Shown in pieces: positions 16,395 to 27,222 of a stretch of DNA of 64,000 nt (position 1 is the stretch's first letter; every line of letters begins with the position of its first letter). The stretch comes from Hymenobacter latericoloratus (lineage in GTDB: Bacteria > Bacteroidota > Bacteroidia > Cytophagales > Hymenobacteraceae). Where the stretch lies: the NCBI RefSeq assembly GCF_014199535.1, contig NZ_JACHNV010000003.1, positions 62,001-126,000 of the forward strand. Direction: 5' to 3'. Below the pieces are notes generated by a model. That model ran no database searches. It worked only from the letters and a program-made list of their open reading frames with translations, and was not told the DNA's origin. The position numbers were made by a program, and so were the translations under genes.

Positions 16395-17570
16395 TTACGC
16401 GAGTACGCCTGGTTTGCTACCCCGCCGCAACCCCCAAAGCCCCAGGGCCGGCCCAATGGCCAAGGGCAGCAGCAGATACGGCGGCTCCAGGAAGTGGCTT
16501 AGCCAGTTGGTAAGCTGAATGCTAGCAATGGTCAGGGCAAACCCAAGGCAGTTGACAATAGTCAGAGAAGTACCCCGCGAGGCGGCCGGCGCGTTCTGCG
16601 CTACCAGCGTCGAGAACAGCGGCGAATCGGCTACCACCACTACCCCCCAGAAAAACAGAAACCCCAGCAGCAACCCCACCGAGCCACTCCCCAGCACCAG
16701 CGGCGACACCACGCAGCACACCCCCGACAAAGCCAGTGCCGCCGTAGCCACCGGGCGCGGCCCCAGCCGCTGGGAAAGCAGCCCGCTGCCCACGCAGGCC
16801 AGACTACCCACCCCAATAATCAGAAACGAGAGCAGGGGCACTGGCAGCGCTGCGCCGGCATGCTGCTGGTTATACGCCGCCAGCAGCACTGGCACGAAGG
16901 CCCAGAACGTGTACAGCTCCCACATGTGCCCGAAGTAGCCGAATGCCGCCGCCCGAAACGCCGGCTCCCGGAACCCCGCCAGAAACGCCGTGAGGCGCAG
17001 CTGCTGCCCGGCGCGGCGGTAAGGCCCATCGGGCACCAGCAGTACCAGCGCTACCCCGCCCAGCACCGCCAGTCCCGACGTAGCCAGCGTCACGTACTGC
17101 CACGGCAGCTGGGCGGTAGCGGCCTTGAGTAGGTGCGGAAACGCTGTGCCCAGCACCAGCGCCCCCACCAGAAACCCCAGTGACTTGCCCAGCCCGGCCT
17201 GGTAGTAGTCGGCGGCTATTTTCATGCCCACGGGGTAAATGCCGGCCAGGAAAAATCCCGTCAGGAAGCGCAACGCCAGCAGCTCCGGGGCCCCAATGCC
17301 GCCGAGGTTGACGCCCAGGTTGCAGGCCGCCGCCAGCAGCGCACTCACGCAAAATACCCGCGAGGGCGAAAACCGGTCGGCCACAGCCAGCAGGGCGAAG
17401 GTGAGCGTGCCGGTGATAAAGCCCAGCTGCACGGCGCTGGTGAGCGTAGCCACGAAGCTAGGCGGCAGGTGGAGTTGAGCGGCTATATCGGGGGCTACGG
17501 CGTTGCCGGCAAACCACAGCGAGGTGCAGAAAAACTGCGCCCCCACAATGGTGGGTAGGATGCGGGACAT
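16395..17570 (-). CDS. MFS transporter
   Basis: The 391-residue protein consists almost wholly of hydrophobic segments, about 12 transmembrane helices, with an N-terminal LPTIVGAQFFCTSLWFAGNA and a cytoplasmic loop DRFSPSR between helices 2 and 3, in the place of the MFS 'GxxxDRxGR' motif. The central loop (PDGPYRRAGQQLRL) separates two six-helix bundles. The closest look is to CynX/nitrate-like permeases in the MFS. Substrate not inferred. Its neighbours on both sides lie on the minus strand, but the palindromic repeat at 17685 separates it from the GNAT gene upstream. Confidence 0.85.
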   Translation of the reverse strand: MSRILPTIVGAQFFCTSLWFAGNAVAPDIAAQLHLPPSFVATLTSAVQLGFITGTLTFALLAVADRFSPSRVFCVSALLAAACNLGVNLGGIGAPELLALRFLTGFFLAGIYPVGMKIAADYYQAGLGKSLGFLVGALVLGTAFPHLLKAATAQLPWQYVTLATSGLAVLGGVALVLLVPDGPYRRAGQQLRLTAFLAGFREPAFRAAAFGYFGHMWELYTFWAFVPVLLAAYNQQHAGAALPVPLLSFLIIGVGSLACVGSGLLSQRLGPRPVATAALALSGVCCVVSPLVLGSGSVGLLLGFLFFWGVVVVADSPLFSTLVAQNAPAASRGTSLTIVNCLGFALTIASIQLTNWLSHFLEPPYLLLPLAIGPALGLWGLRRGSKPGVLA

Positions 17571-17684
17571 GAATGGTTGGGCGGGACGGGTGGGTAGGAG
17601 CGGAACAGGTCAGCAAGTTGCCGAAAGTTCGGCGGAGGTGCTCAGGGTATGTGGACAGGTAGCAATACCCGACCAATTAGAACA

Positions 17685-17777
17685 GTCATTTCGAGCTTGT
17701 CGAGGAATCTCGCGTGCTGATGTCTGATTAGTAATCCAACGTCAGCATGCGAGATTCCTCGACAAGCTCGGAATGAC
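17685..17777. repeat. Palindromic repeat, REP-like (A)
   Basis: Two 36-base arms (17685-17720 and 17742-17777) are inverted with two mismatches, and a 21-base spacer lies between. The inner end of each arm carries the word TCTCGCGTGCTGA or its near-copy, shared with repeats at 18406 and 38684. The repeat fills the gap between the MFS and GNAT genes, both on the minus strand. Confidence 0.8.
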
Positions 17778-17795
17778 GTTCAGTAAACGGACGTG

Positions 17796-18356
17796 TTATT
17801 CCAGCTTCTTCGCGGTTTTGCAGGCCAGCTCGTAGTAGTGGTTGCCGTTGAACGCAAACTCCCGAATAACCTCCAGGCCCAGCTTTTGGGTGTGAGCGGC
17901 GTAGGAGCGGCCATTGATGCGGTTGATGAACGTGACCAGCACGGGGTAGCGCGCCGCCATCTGCTCCCTGGAGAACTCAAAAATCCGCTCCAGCAGGCCG
18001 CTACCCCGGTAGGCTTTGTCCACGCAGACCGGGCCGTACTGGTAGGAATTTTCGGTGCTCAGCTGCCGGTCCGCGTACGTTAACGTTGGCAATTGCTCGA
18101 TCATAAAGGCAAAAATCGGCCACTCCGCCCAGAACTGCCACGAAGCCGCCATGACGTAGGCCACTACCTGACCCTGGTGGGTGGCAACGGACAGACCTTG
18201 TTCCTGCTCGATCAGCTGCATGAGCTGCTCGCGGGCAAAGGCCGTCGTCACGAAGCCGTCGGGCTTGTCTTCCTCGGCAATAGTGGCTAGCTGGTACTTC
18301 CGATGCAGGGCCAGCACGCCGTCGATGTCGCCTATGTCGGCTAGTTTGAGTTGCAT
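17796..18356 (-). CDS. GNAT-family N-acetyltransferase
   Basis: This 186-residue protein begins with KLADIGDIDGVLALHRKYQ and has the acetyl-CoA binding stretch YGPVCVDKAYRGSGLLERIF, with R-G-S-G-L standing in for the family's Q/RxxGxG/A loop. The rest (YAAHTQKLGLEVIREF) matches the acetyltransferase C-terminal half. Substrate not known. The downstream repeat arms do not overlap its coding region. Confidence 0.8.
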   Translation of the reverse strand: MQLKLADIGDIDGVLALHRKYQLATIAEEDKPDGFVTTAFAREQLMQLIEQEQGLSVATHQGQVVAYVMAASWQFWAEWPIFAFMIEQLPTLTYADRQLSTENSYQYGPVCVDKAYRGSGLLERIFEFSREQMAARYPVLVTFINRINGRSYAAHTQKLGLEVIREFAFNGNHYYELACKTAKKLE

Positions 18357-18405
18357 AGGGGGGTAGGGGAAAGGGAGGTTGGGAGTGGAGAACTACAGGA
18401 AATAA

Positions 18406-18659
18406 CCAGAACGTCCTATCGAGCTGGTCGAGACATCTCGCGGGCTGACGTTGCGGTGCTAATAAAACTGGCCTAGAACAGTATATAGCCTGTCATCCTG
18501 AGCTTGCGAAGGACCTTCCCCCGTCAGCACGAGAAGCTAGGCCAGTCGTTCACGCGGGGTAAGGTCCTTCGCAAGCTCAGGATGACGTGCTTGTATAGCG
18601 GGTTACCACTCCAGCGTCAGCCCGCGAGATGTCTCGACCAGCTCGACAGGACGTTCTGG
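18406..18659. repeat. Nested palindromic repeat (B): a smaller repeat inside a larger one
   Basis: The outer arms of 45 bases (18406-18450 and 18615-18659) are inverted with a single mismatch and include GAGACATCTCGCGGGCTGA. Inside them lies a second, unrelated palindrome: perfect 26-base arms at 18492-18517 (GTCATCCTGAGCTTGCGAAG followed by GACCTT) and 18561-18586. This gives a two-level hairpin. The inner unit matches repeat C at 28456. Confidence 0.85.
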
Positions 18660-18751
18660 TTGTTTTGAGGACGACTTCCGGACAGCAGCAATATAAGTGA
18701 CGCCTTGCCCATTTCTTACCCTACATCAAGGCCCCGCCACCTAAGCCGGGG

Positions 18752-18759
18752 TACTTTTG
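18752..18759 (+). promoter_or_regulatory. Candidate -7 element for the YgiD-like gene
   Basis: TACTTTTG fits the Bacteroidota -7 consensus TAnnTTTG, 23 bases before the ATG at 18782. A matching -33 TTTG-like element is not obvious. Confidence 0.4.
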
Positions 18760-18781
18760 TTAGGTAACTATTACCAACCGC

Positions 18782-19669
18782 ATGCATCGCCAAGATTTCC
18801 TCAAAGCTCTGGCCGTGCTACCCCTCGCTACTGCTATGAATTCCCTGCAAGACCTCCACAAAACCGCCAGTTCCTTCCAGAAAACGGCCAAGATGCCCGT
18901 GCTTTTCGTGGGTCACGGCTCGCCCATGAACGCGCTGGCCGACAACCCTTTCACCCAAACCCTGCACCAGCTCGGCCATGATATCCGCAACCGGCAGCCT
19001 CCGCGGGCCGTGCTGGTGGTGTCGGCGCACTGGCTGACGCGCGGCACTTTCGTGGCCGTGAACGAGCGGCCCGAAACCATCCACGACTTCGGCGGCTTCC
19101 CGCAGGAGCTGTTCGACATGCAGTACCCCGCCCCCGGCGCCCCCGATGTGGCCCAGGAGGTGCTGCAGGCCCTGCCCGACGCCTACCCCACCGAGGAGTG
19201 GGGTCTCGACCACGGCACCTGGACGGTGCTGCACCATATCTTCCCGGAGGCCGATATTCCGGTGTTCCAACTCAGCATCGACTACTATAAGCCCCTTACC
19301 TACCACGCCGAGCTTTCCCGGCAGCTGCAGTTTCTGCGCCGCCGGGGCGTGCTCATTCTGGGCAGCGGCAACATCGTGCACAACCTGCGCCAGAGTATGC
19401 CCAAGCTGATGCAGGGTGACGCCACGCCTTACGCCTGGGCGCAGGAGTTTGATGAGTGGGCCAAAGCCAAAATAAACCAGCGCGACCTGCACGCCCTGGC
19501 CCACTACCAGCAGGCCGGGGCCAGCGGCCCGCTCTCCGTGCCCACCCCCGACCACTACATCCCCATGCTCTACAGCCTGGCCCTGGCCGAGCCCGCCGAC
19601 GACATCCGCCACGCCTACGAGGAAGTGAGCTTCGGGGGCATGAGCATGCGCACCTTTGTGGTGGGGTAG
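18782..19669 (+). CDS. ygiD: YgiD-type 4,5-DOPA dioxygenase extradiol
   Basis: The 295-residue enzyme belongs to the LigB-like extradiol ring-cleavage family. Visible metal and active-site features: FVGHGSPMNAL (first His), VSAHWLTRG, a DHGTWTVLHHIFP segment and GSGNIVHNL. The N-terminus MHRQDFLKALAVLPL resembles the decayed twin-arginine 'RRDFLK' leader of related proteins; with RQ instead of RR it is probably not exported by Tat. It would open the aromatic ring of DOPA-like catechols. The start at ATG 18782 follows a plausible -7 element. Confidence 0.85.
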   Translation: MHRQDFLKALAVLPLATAMNSLQDLHKTASSFQKTAKMPVLFVGHGSPMNALADNPFTQTLHQLGHDIRNRQPPRAVLVVSAHWLTRGTFVAVNERPETIHDFGGFPQELFDMQYPAPGAPDVAQEVLQALPDAYPTEEWGLDHGTWTVLHHIFPEADIPVFQLSIDYYKPLTYHAELSRQLQFLRRRGVLILGSGNIVHNLRQSMPKLMQGDATPYAWAQEFDEWAKAKINQRDLHALAHYQQAGASGPLSVPTPDHYIPMLYSLALAEPADDIRHAYEEVSFGGMSMRTFVVG

Positions 19670-19811
19670 GGTACGGATAACTGCCGTCTGCTGCTAAGCA
19701 GGGTTCAGTGTGGTGGGAGGGGTAGGAAAAGAGCCGTGGCAGGTTTTCGCGCTACCTCCTCCGTAGCAACCATCCTGCCCGAAACAGAGTAGGGCAAAGC
19801 TCACCTGAGAA

Positions 19812-19884
19812 GACCAGCTGCCGCCGGGCCGGGGCCCGCAGGCTACCCGGCGCCGTGGGCGCCCCGGCTCGGCGGCAGCTGGTC
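19812..19884. repeat. GC-rich inverted repeat upstream of the glucosidase
   Basis: Arms GACCAGCTGCCGCCGGGCCG plus GGGC (19812-19835) and their near-exact inverse (19861-19884) form a 24-base stem with one mismatch, around a 25-base loop. It lies about 50 bases before the glucosidase ATG at 19936. It lacks a T-run, so it is unlikely to be a simple terminator. Confidence 0.7.
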
Positions 19885-19935
19885 AATCGTGCGGCTCCTG
19901 GAAGTTTTAAGGAGCCTCTCCCGAGCTATTACTCT

Positions 19936-22569
<2,634 letters not shown>

Positions 22570-22574
22570 ACTGC

Positions 22575-22609
22575 CAGGGACCCGCCAACAAGCTGTTAGC
22601 GGGTCCCTG
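22575..22609. terminator. Terminator between glucosidase and ankyrin gene
   Basis: Perfect 11-base stem (CAGGGACCCGC at 22575-22585, inverse at 22599-22609) with a 13-base loop, between two convergent genes. It has no clear T-run, so the efficiency is uncertain. Confidence 0.6.
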
Positions 22610-22633
22610 ACGATTTGACGACGGTCGTTGCGC

Positions 22634-23089
22634 TTATTCTTTCAGTTTGGCCTCAATCAGGGCAATGACCTTCCGGTTCTTGCTTTGTTGAGCTGCCCCC
22701 AGTACCGTAGTGCCTTGGCCATCATCGGCCCGTACGTCGGCGCCGTGGGCCAGCAGCAGCTCCACCAGCTCCGGGCTGCCTTTGCCGGCGGCGTACATCA
22801 AGGCCGTCGTCTTGAACCAGTCTTTCCATTCGAGTTGGGCCTTGTGCTCTACCAGCAGCTTCACAATAGGAAAGGTACTGGTGTTGATGGCCATAGTAAG
22901 GGCGCTAAACTGAGCGCCCGGGCCCATTTGCATGATGGCGCTGGCGTCGGCACCCTCGTTGAGCAACTGCTCTACTTTCCGGGCGTCGTTGTCGTGAATG
23001 GCGGCAAACAGCTCCTTGGCCTTCGTCTGAGCGAGGCTTGCAACGGATAAACTAACGATGAATAGGAAGGTGAGGAAAGCTCTGAGCAT
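22634..23089 (-). CDS. Exported ankyrin-repeat protein (copy 1)
   Basis: The 151-residue protein has a signal peptide (MLRAFLTFLFIVSLSVASLAQ) and then ankyrin repeats: KAKELFAAIHDNDARKVEQL, ALTMAINTSTFPIVKLLVEH, TALMYAAGKGSPELVELLLA. It would be a periplasmic protein-binding module. A clear paralogue lies at 24029-24481 with the dienelactone hydrolase between them. Function unknown beyond the repeat fold. Confidence 0.8.
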   Translation of the reverse strand: MLRAFLTFLFIVSLSVASLAQTKAKELFAAIHDNDARKVEQLLNEGADASAIMQMGPGAQFSALTMAINTSTFPIVKLLVEHKAQLEWKDWFKTTALMYAAGKGSPELVELLLAHGADVRADDGQGTTVLGAAQQSKNRKVIALIEAKLKE

Positions 23090-23243
23090 ACCGCAGCAGC
23101 AAATGTGTATTAGGAATAAACCCTAAAGGTAAGGTGCCTCGTCAGTAAACCAGTGCCGCAGGAAGCTGCCTGGCTGTAAAACAAACCGTCTGATTACCCG
23201 CTTTAGCACCTCAGCTGCTTTCCAACAACCGCACAGCTTCCAT

Positions 23244-23948
23244 ATGAGCTACCCCAACGCCGTTTCGCTTACTGCCTCCGATAACACCCAGTTCAACGCC
23301 TATACCGCCTTCCCGACTACGGAGGGGCCACATCCCGGCATTATTCTGCTGCAGGAAGCCTTTGGCGTAAAAGGCCACATCCGCAACGTGGCCGACCGGC
23401 TGGCTCAGGCGGGCTACGTGGTTATTGCTCCCGAAGTATTCCACCGCACCGCCGCGCCCGGCCTGGAAATACCTTACTCCGACTTCGCCAGCGCCATGCC
23501 CCACTACCAGGCGGTTACCCCAGAGGGCGTAACCGCCGACGTGCAGGCCTGCTACGACTGGCTGCGGGCCCAGCCCACCGTAACGGAGAAGATTGGCAGT
23601 ATCGGGTTTTGCCTGGGCGGGCGGCTCTCGTTTCTGGCCAACGCCGTACTACCCCTCGCGGCGGGCGTATCCTACTACGGGGGCGGCACTCACCTGCTGA
23701 AAGACCGCGCCGCTGACTTGCACGCGCCGCACCTGTTCTTCTGGGGCGGGCTCGATCAGCACATCAGCAAGGAGAAGATTGCGGAGGTAATTGACGCCGT
23801 AGAAGCGGCCGGCAAGCCCTACCTCAACACCGTTATTTCCTACGCCGACCACGGTTTCCACTGCGACGAGCGCCCCAGCTACCACCCCCAGGCCGCCGCC
23901 GAAGCCTGGGCTCTCACGCTGGCCTTCTTCCAGGAAAAGCTGCGCTAG
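23244..23948 (+). CDS. Dienelactone hydrolase family protein
   Basis: The 234-residue alpha/beta hydrolase has the cysteine nucleophile in SIGFCLGGRLSF (C123), an acidic residue in FWGGLDQHIS and a histidine in ADHGFHCDE (near 203), with the E in LLQEAFGV (about residue 38) that orients the nucleophile. It hydrolyses an ester or lactone such as carboxymethylenebutenolide. It has no signal peptide. Divergent from the first ankyrin gene and convergent with the second. Confidence 0.88.
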   Translation: MSYPNAVSLTASDNTQFNAYTAFPTTEGPHPGIILLQEAFGVKGHIRNVADRLAQAGYVVIAPEVFHRTAAPGLEIPYSDFASAMPHYQAVTPEGVTADVQACYDWLRAQPTVTEKIGSIGFCLGGRLSFLANAVLPLAAGVSYYGGGTHLLKDRAADLHAPHLFFWGGLDQHISKEKIAEVIDAVEAAGKPYLNTVISYADHGFHCDERPSYHPQAAAEAWALTLAFFQEKLR

Positions 23949-23972
23949 GCACTGCTTTATCGTGGGTGAAAA

Positions 23973-24014
23973 CAACGGCGCCCTACCCCTCATTGTGGGG
24001 GTAGGGCGCCGTTG
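23973..24014. terminator. Strong bidirectional terminator
   Basis: Perfect 17-base stem (CAACGGCGCCCTACCCC, 23973-23989; inverse 23998-24014) with an 8-base loop. It sits between the convergent hydrolase and second ankyrin gene. T-tracts are short. Confidence 0.75.
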
Positions 24015-24028
24015 CTGCTTTATGGCAT

Positions 24029-24481
24029 CTACTTGGCTTTGGCCTGAATCAGCTTGACTACCTCGGCGTTGCCGCCTTCCTTGGCGCTGGCCAGTACATC
24101 TTTGCCGTCCTTGTCTTTGGCTTTGGGGTTGGCCCCGCTGGCCAGCAGAAACTCCACCACTGGCAGGTGCCCGGCGGCAGCGGCGGCTATGAGGGCGGTG
24201 GTGTTAAACGAATCGGGCTTATCGACCTGGGCTTTGTTTTTAACGAGGGCTTTCACCACATCCAGGTGCCCATTGCCGGCTGCAATAACCAGGAAGGTTG
24301 TCGGGAAGCCAGGCATCATTTCTACCGCGGCGTTGGCATCGGCGCCGGCCGTGAGTAGGGCTTCCACTTCGGCCGCTTTGTTCTTCATTACAGCGGCGTA
24401 CACCTTTTGGGTGAGAGTTTGGGCGTGGGTAAGGGTAGCGGTAGCTAAAAGTATCGTGAAAGCGAGAAGAAGTTTTTTCAT
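24029..24481 (-). CDS. Exported ankyrin-repeat protein (copy 2)
   Basis: The 150-residue protein has a signal peptide (KKLLLAFTILLATATLTHAQ) and ankyrin repeats (KAAEVEALLTAGADANAA, LVIAAGNGHLDVVKALVKNK, TALIAAAAAGHLPVVEFLLA). It is a paralogue of 22634-23089, with the same length, signal and repeat count. The two copies flank the hydrolase, which suggests local duplication. The C-terminus (AEVVKLIQAKAK) is also conserved between the copies. Likely a periplasmic scaffold. Confidence 0.8.
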   Translation of the reverse strand: MKKLLLAFTILLATATLTHAQTLTQKVYAAVMKNKAAEVEALLTAGADANAAVEMMPGFPTTFLVIAAGNGHLDVVKALVKNKAQVDKPDSFNTTALIAAAAAGHLPVVEFLLASGANPKAKDKDGKDVLASAKEGGNAEVVKLIQAKAK

Positions 24482-24655
24482 GCCGGGAAATCCAATTACA
24501 AGCGGGAACCAAGCCCAAAGATAGTGCTATGCCACCGGAATATCCCTATTTCCGGCCCGCTGTGTGGCCCGGCAGCCAACGCGGGGCAGGAACGCAGGTA
24601 ATTTTGGTAGAGCAGTTATAAGAGGACCAAAGCGAGTTGGTTATGGATATTTATA

Positions 24656-24668
24656 TAGAATTAATCTA
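24656..24668. promoter_or_regulatory. Fur-like palindrome (upstream)
   Basis: TAGAATTAATCTA is a small inverted repeat (arms TAGA/TCTA), and its reverse reads like the Bacteroidota Fur-type box (TAGATTAATTCTA). It lies about 40 bases upstream of the -7 element (24699-24707). It is one of two candidate iron operators for the receptor at 24742. Confidence 0.5.
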
Positions 24669-24698
24669 AATAAATTTTACTTCTCGGTTTTTCCGCTC

Positions 24699-24707
24699 TT
24701 ACTTTGC
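24699..24707 (+). promoter_or_regulatory. -7 element for the iron receptor
   Basis: TTACTTTGC is one base from the TAnnTTTGC consensus, 35 bases before the ATG at 24742. A Fur-like palindrome (24713) immediately follows it. Confidence 0.5.
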
Positions 24708-24712
24708 AGCGT

Positions 24713-24729
24713 TTTAGAACGGTTCTAAA
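24713..24729. promoter_or_regulatory. Fur-like palindrome over the transcription start
   Basis: TTTAGAAC G GTTCTAAA is a perfect 8-1-8 palindrome immediately downstream of the -7 element. A repressor there would block transcription of the TonB receptor. A similar half-site appears at 33810-33826 before the other iron receptor. This matches expectation for Fur in Bacteroidota, but the regulator itself is not in the window. Confidence 0.6.
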
Positions 24730-24741
24730 TAAGTAGCTCGC

Positions 24742-27204
24742 ATGAACACACTGCAACGCCTGGGTCTGGTTTCCACCTTAACGGCCTGTTCTCTTTCCGC
24801 TGTGGCCCAACAAGCCGCCTCCATTCGCGGCACGGTTACCACGGCCGACGGCCAGCCGGCCGAAGCCGTAACGGTTGGGCTGAAGGGCCGGAGCCAGGGC
24901 GCCATTACCAACGGCCGGGGCCAGTACACCATCGACCGGGTGCGCGACGGCGAATACACCGTCGTTGTATCGGCCGTGGGCCTAAAATCGGAGGAGAAGA
25001 CAGTAACGGTAAGCGGGGGCCAGGGCGTAACGCTGGATTTCATGCTGACGGAAAGTGCCCAGCAGCTGAAGGAGGTAGTGGTGAACGGCGCCCGCGTGAA
25101 CCGCTTCGCCCGCAAGCAGTCCGTGGACGTAAACAAGATGCCGCTCGACAACCTGGAAAACCCGCAGGTGTACGCCACCGTGGGCAAGGAGCTGCTGACC
25201 GAGCAAGTAGTATTCTCCGTGGATGATGCGACGCGCAACGCCCCGGGCCTGCAGAAAATGTGGGACGCCACCGGCCGCGGCGGCGACGGCGGCGCCTTCT
25301 ACGCCGCGCGGGGCTTCGTTACGCAAAGCCAGCTGCGCAACGGCGTGGCCGGCAACGTAACCGGCAACATCGACGCGGTGAACCTGGAAAAGCTGGAAGT
25401 TATTAAAGGCCCCTCGGCCACGCTGTTTGGCTCGGCCCTGACCTCGTACGGCGGCCTGATCAACCGCGTCACCAAGAAGCCGCTCGACACCTTCGGCGGC
25501 GAAATCAACGTGGCGGCCGGTAGCTACGGCTTCCACCGCGTGAGTGCCGACGTGAACCTGGTGGACCAGAACACGCCCGCCGACCAGCTTAAAACGGTGG
25601 GTTTCCGCCTGAACACGGCCTACACCTACGAGGACAACTTCCAGAACCAGGGCTACACCGGCTTCAACAAGAACCTGGCCGTAGCCCCCAGCCTGCAGTG
25701 GCGCCCCTCGGACCGGCTGACGGTAAACCTGGACGCGGAAATCTACAAGGGCCGGGGCACGGGCAACCAGTTCATCTTCCTCTACTTCGCCCCGAACGTG
25801 CTGGGCTTTGACCGGGCCGACCAGTCGCCGTTTGACTACCGCCAGTCGTACCAGGGGCCGGGCCTGCTGCAGGATTCGCGCAGCACCAACCTGTTTGGGC
25901 AGGTGCAGTACAAGATTTCGCCCGCCTTCACCAGCACCACCTACCTGACCAGCAGCAACAGCTACTCCAACGGCAACTCGGCGTATTTCTACCTGACGCC
26001 GTCGACCGAGAAGTTCCGCCGCCGCCACCCCGAGCTGCCGGCCGCCGACAATTACCTGGTGCGGGCCGACCAATCGACGGACAATAGCCAGAAGCAGCTG
26101 TGGGAAGTGCAGCAGCTGTTCAACGGCGACTTCCAGGTGGGCAACATGCGCAACCGCGTGGTGCTGGGCCTGGACTTCCTGCGCATCGACTCGGACGTTA
26201 ACTTCGTGGGCGCCAACTTCGACACGGTAGCCCTGGCCTCGCCGCGGCCCGTCCTGGACCGCTTCAACGGCCCCAATATGAACGCCGTGTACGCTAGCGG
26301 CGGCGGCGGGCGCTACCTGGTCACTACCAAATCGAACACCTACAGCGCCTTCATCTCGGACGTGCTGAACCTGACCGAGCAGCTAAGCGTGCTGGCCGCC
26401 CTGCGCGTGGACCACGTCAACAACAAAGGCGGGCTGTACTACTCGCCGGTGGCGGCCTACAAGCAGACCACTTTCTCGCCGAAGTTCGGGCTGGTGTATC
26501 AGCCGGTGAAGGAGCGGGTGAGCGTGTTTGCCAACTACCAGAACAGCTTCAACAACCTGGGCATTTACCTGGCCGCCGATGGCAGCCGGCCGCTGGCCCG
26601 GCCTGAGCGCGCCAACCAGTGGGAAGGCGGGGTGAAGCTGGACGCGGCCGGTGGCCGCCTCAGCGCCACGGTGAGCTACTACGACATTCGGGTGCAGGAC
26701 CGGCTGCGGCTGCTGGGCTACGCGCCTACCACGTTTGAGGCCATCAACGCCCAGGATGCCACCCAGCGCAGCAAAGGCGTGGAAGTCAATTTCACGGCCA
26801 ACCCGGTGCCCGGCCTGAACATGGTGGGGGGCTTTTCCTATAACGATTCGAAGTTTGAGGACTCGCCCGAAGATGTGAACGGCCGCCGGCCCAACACCGC
26901 TTCCTCGCCCTACCTGGCCAACGCCTGGGTAAGCTACCGCCAGCCCGAGGGCGCATTGCGCGGCCTGGGCGCCGGCATCGGTGGCAACTACGCCAGCGAA
27001 AACCGCGTGCAGAACTCCAGCACCAACGTATTCATCCTGCCCAGCTACACCATTTTCAACGCCAGCCTGTTCTACGACCAGCCCAAGTACCGCATTTCGG
27101 CTAAAGTGGATAACCTGACTGACCAGCGCTACTGGACCGGCTACACCACCATGAACCCGCAGAAGCTGCGCAGCATCATCGGCAGCGTGGCCTACAAGTT
27201 CTAA
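24742..27204 (+). CDS. TonB-dependent siderophore receptor
   Basis: The 820-residue protein has a signal peptide ending in AQ, a carboxypeptidase-like beta-sandwich (about 25-105: RGTVTTADGQPAEAVTVGL), a plug with VEVIKGPSATLFGSALTSYG-like motifs (LEKLEVIKGPSATLFG) and a barrel closing with GSVAYKF. The plug features are those of ferric-siderophore receptors. Two Fur-like palindromes precede it, so expression is probably iron-repressed. The PepSY protein 19 bases downstream should work with it in iron release. Confidence 0.9.
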   Translation: MNTLQRLGLVSTLTACSLSAVAQQAASIRGTVTTADGQPAEAVTVGLKGRSQGAITNGRGQYTIDRVRDGEYTVVVSAVGLKSEEKTVTVSGGQGVTLDFMLTESAQQLKEVVVNGARVNRFARKQSVDVNKMPLDNLENPQVYATVGKELLTEQVVFSVDDATRNAPGLQKMWDATGRGGDGGAFYAARGFVTQSQLRNGVAGNVTGNIDAVNLEKLEVIKGPSATLFGSALTSYGGLINRVTKKPLDTFGGEINVAAGSYGFHRVSADVNLVDQNTPADQLKTVGFRLNTAYTYEDNFQNQGYTGFNKNLAVAPSLQWRPSDRLTVNLDAEIYKGRGTGNQFIFLYFAPNVLGFDRADQSPFDYRQSYQGPGLLQDSRSTNLFGQVQYKISPAFTSTTYLTSSNSYSNGNSAYFYLTPSTEKFRRRHPELPAADNYLVRADQSTDNSQKQLWEVQQLFNGDFQVGNMRNRVVLGLDFLRIDSDVNFVGANFDTVALASPRPVLDRFNGPNMNAVYASGGGGRYLVTTKSNTYSAFISDVLNLTEQLSVLAALRVDHVNNKGGLYYSPVAAYKQTTFSPKFGLVYQPVKERVSVFANYQNSFNNLGIYLAADGSRPLARPERANQWEGGVKLDAAGGRLSATVSYYDIRVQDRLRLLGYAPTTFEAINAQDATQRSKGVEVNFTANPVPGLNMVGGFSYNDSKFEDSPEDVNGRRPNTASSPYLANAWVSYRQPEGALRGLGAGIGGNYASENRVQNSSTNVFILPSYTIFNASLFYDQPKYRISAKVDNLTDQRYWTGYTTMNPQKLRSIIGSVAYKF

Positions 27205-27222
27205 CCTAATCCTTTCCCGCTT

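Noticed and set aside
18492..18586. Reading the inner palindrome as a rho-independent terminator
   Set aside because: No T-run follows either arm, and the same unit recurs elsewhere as a repeat.
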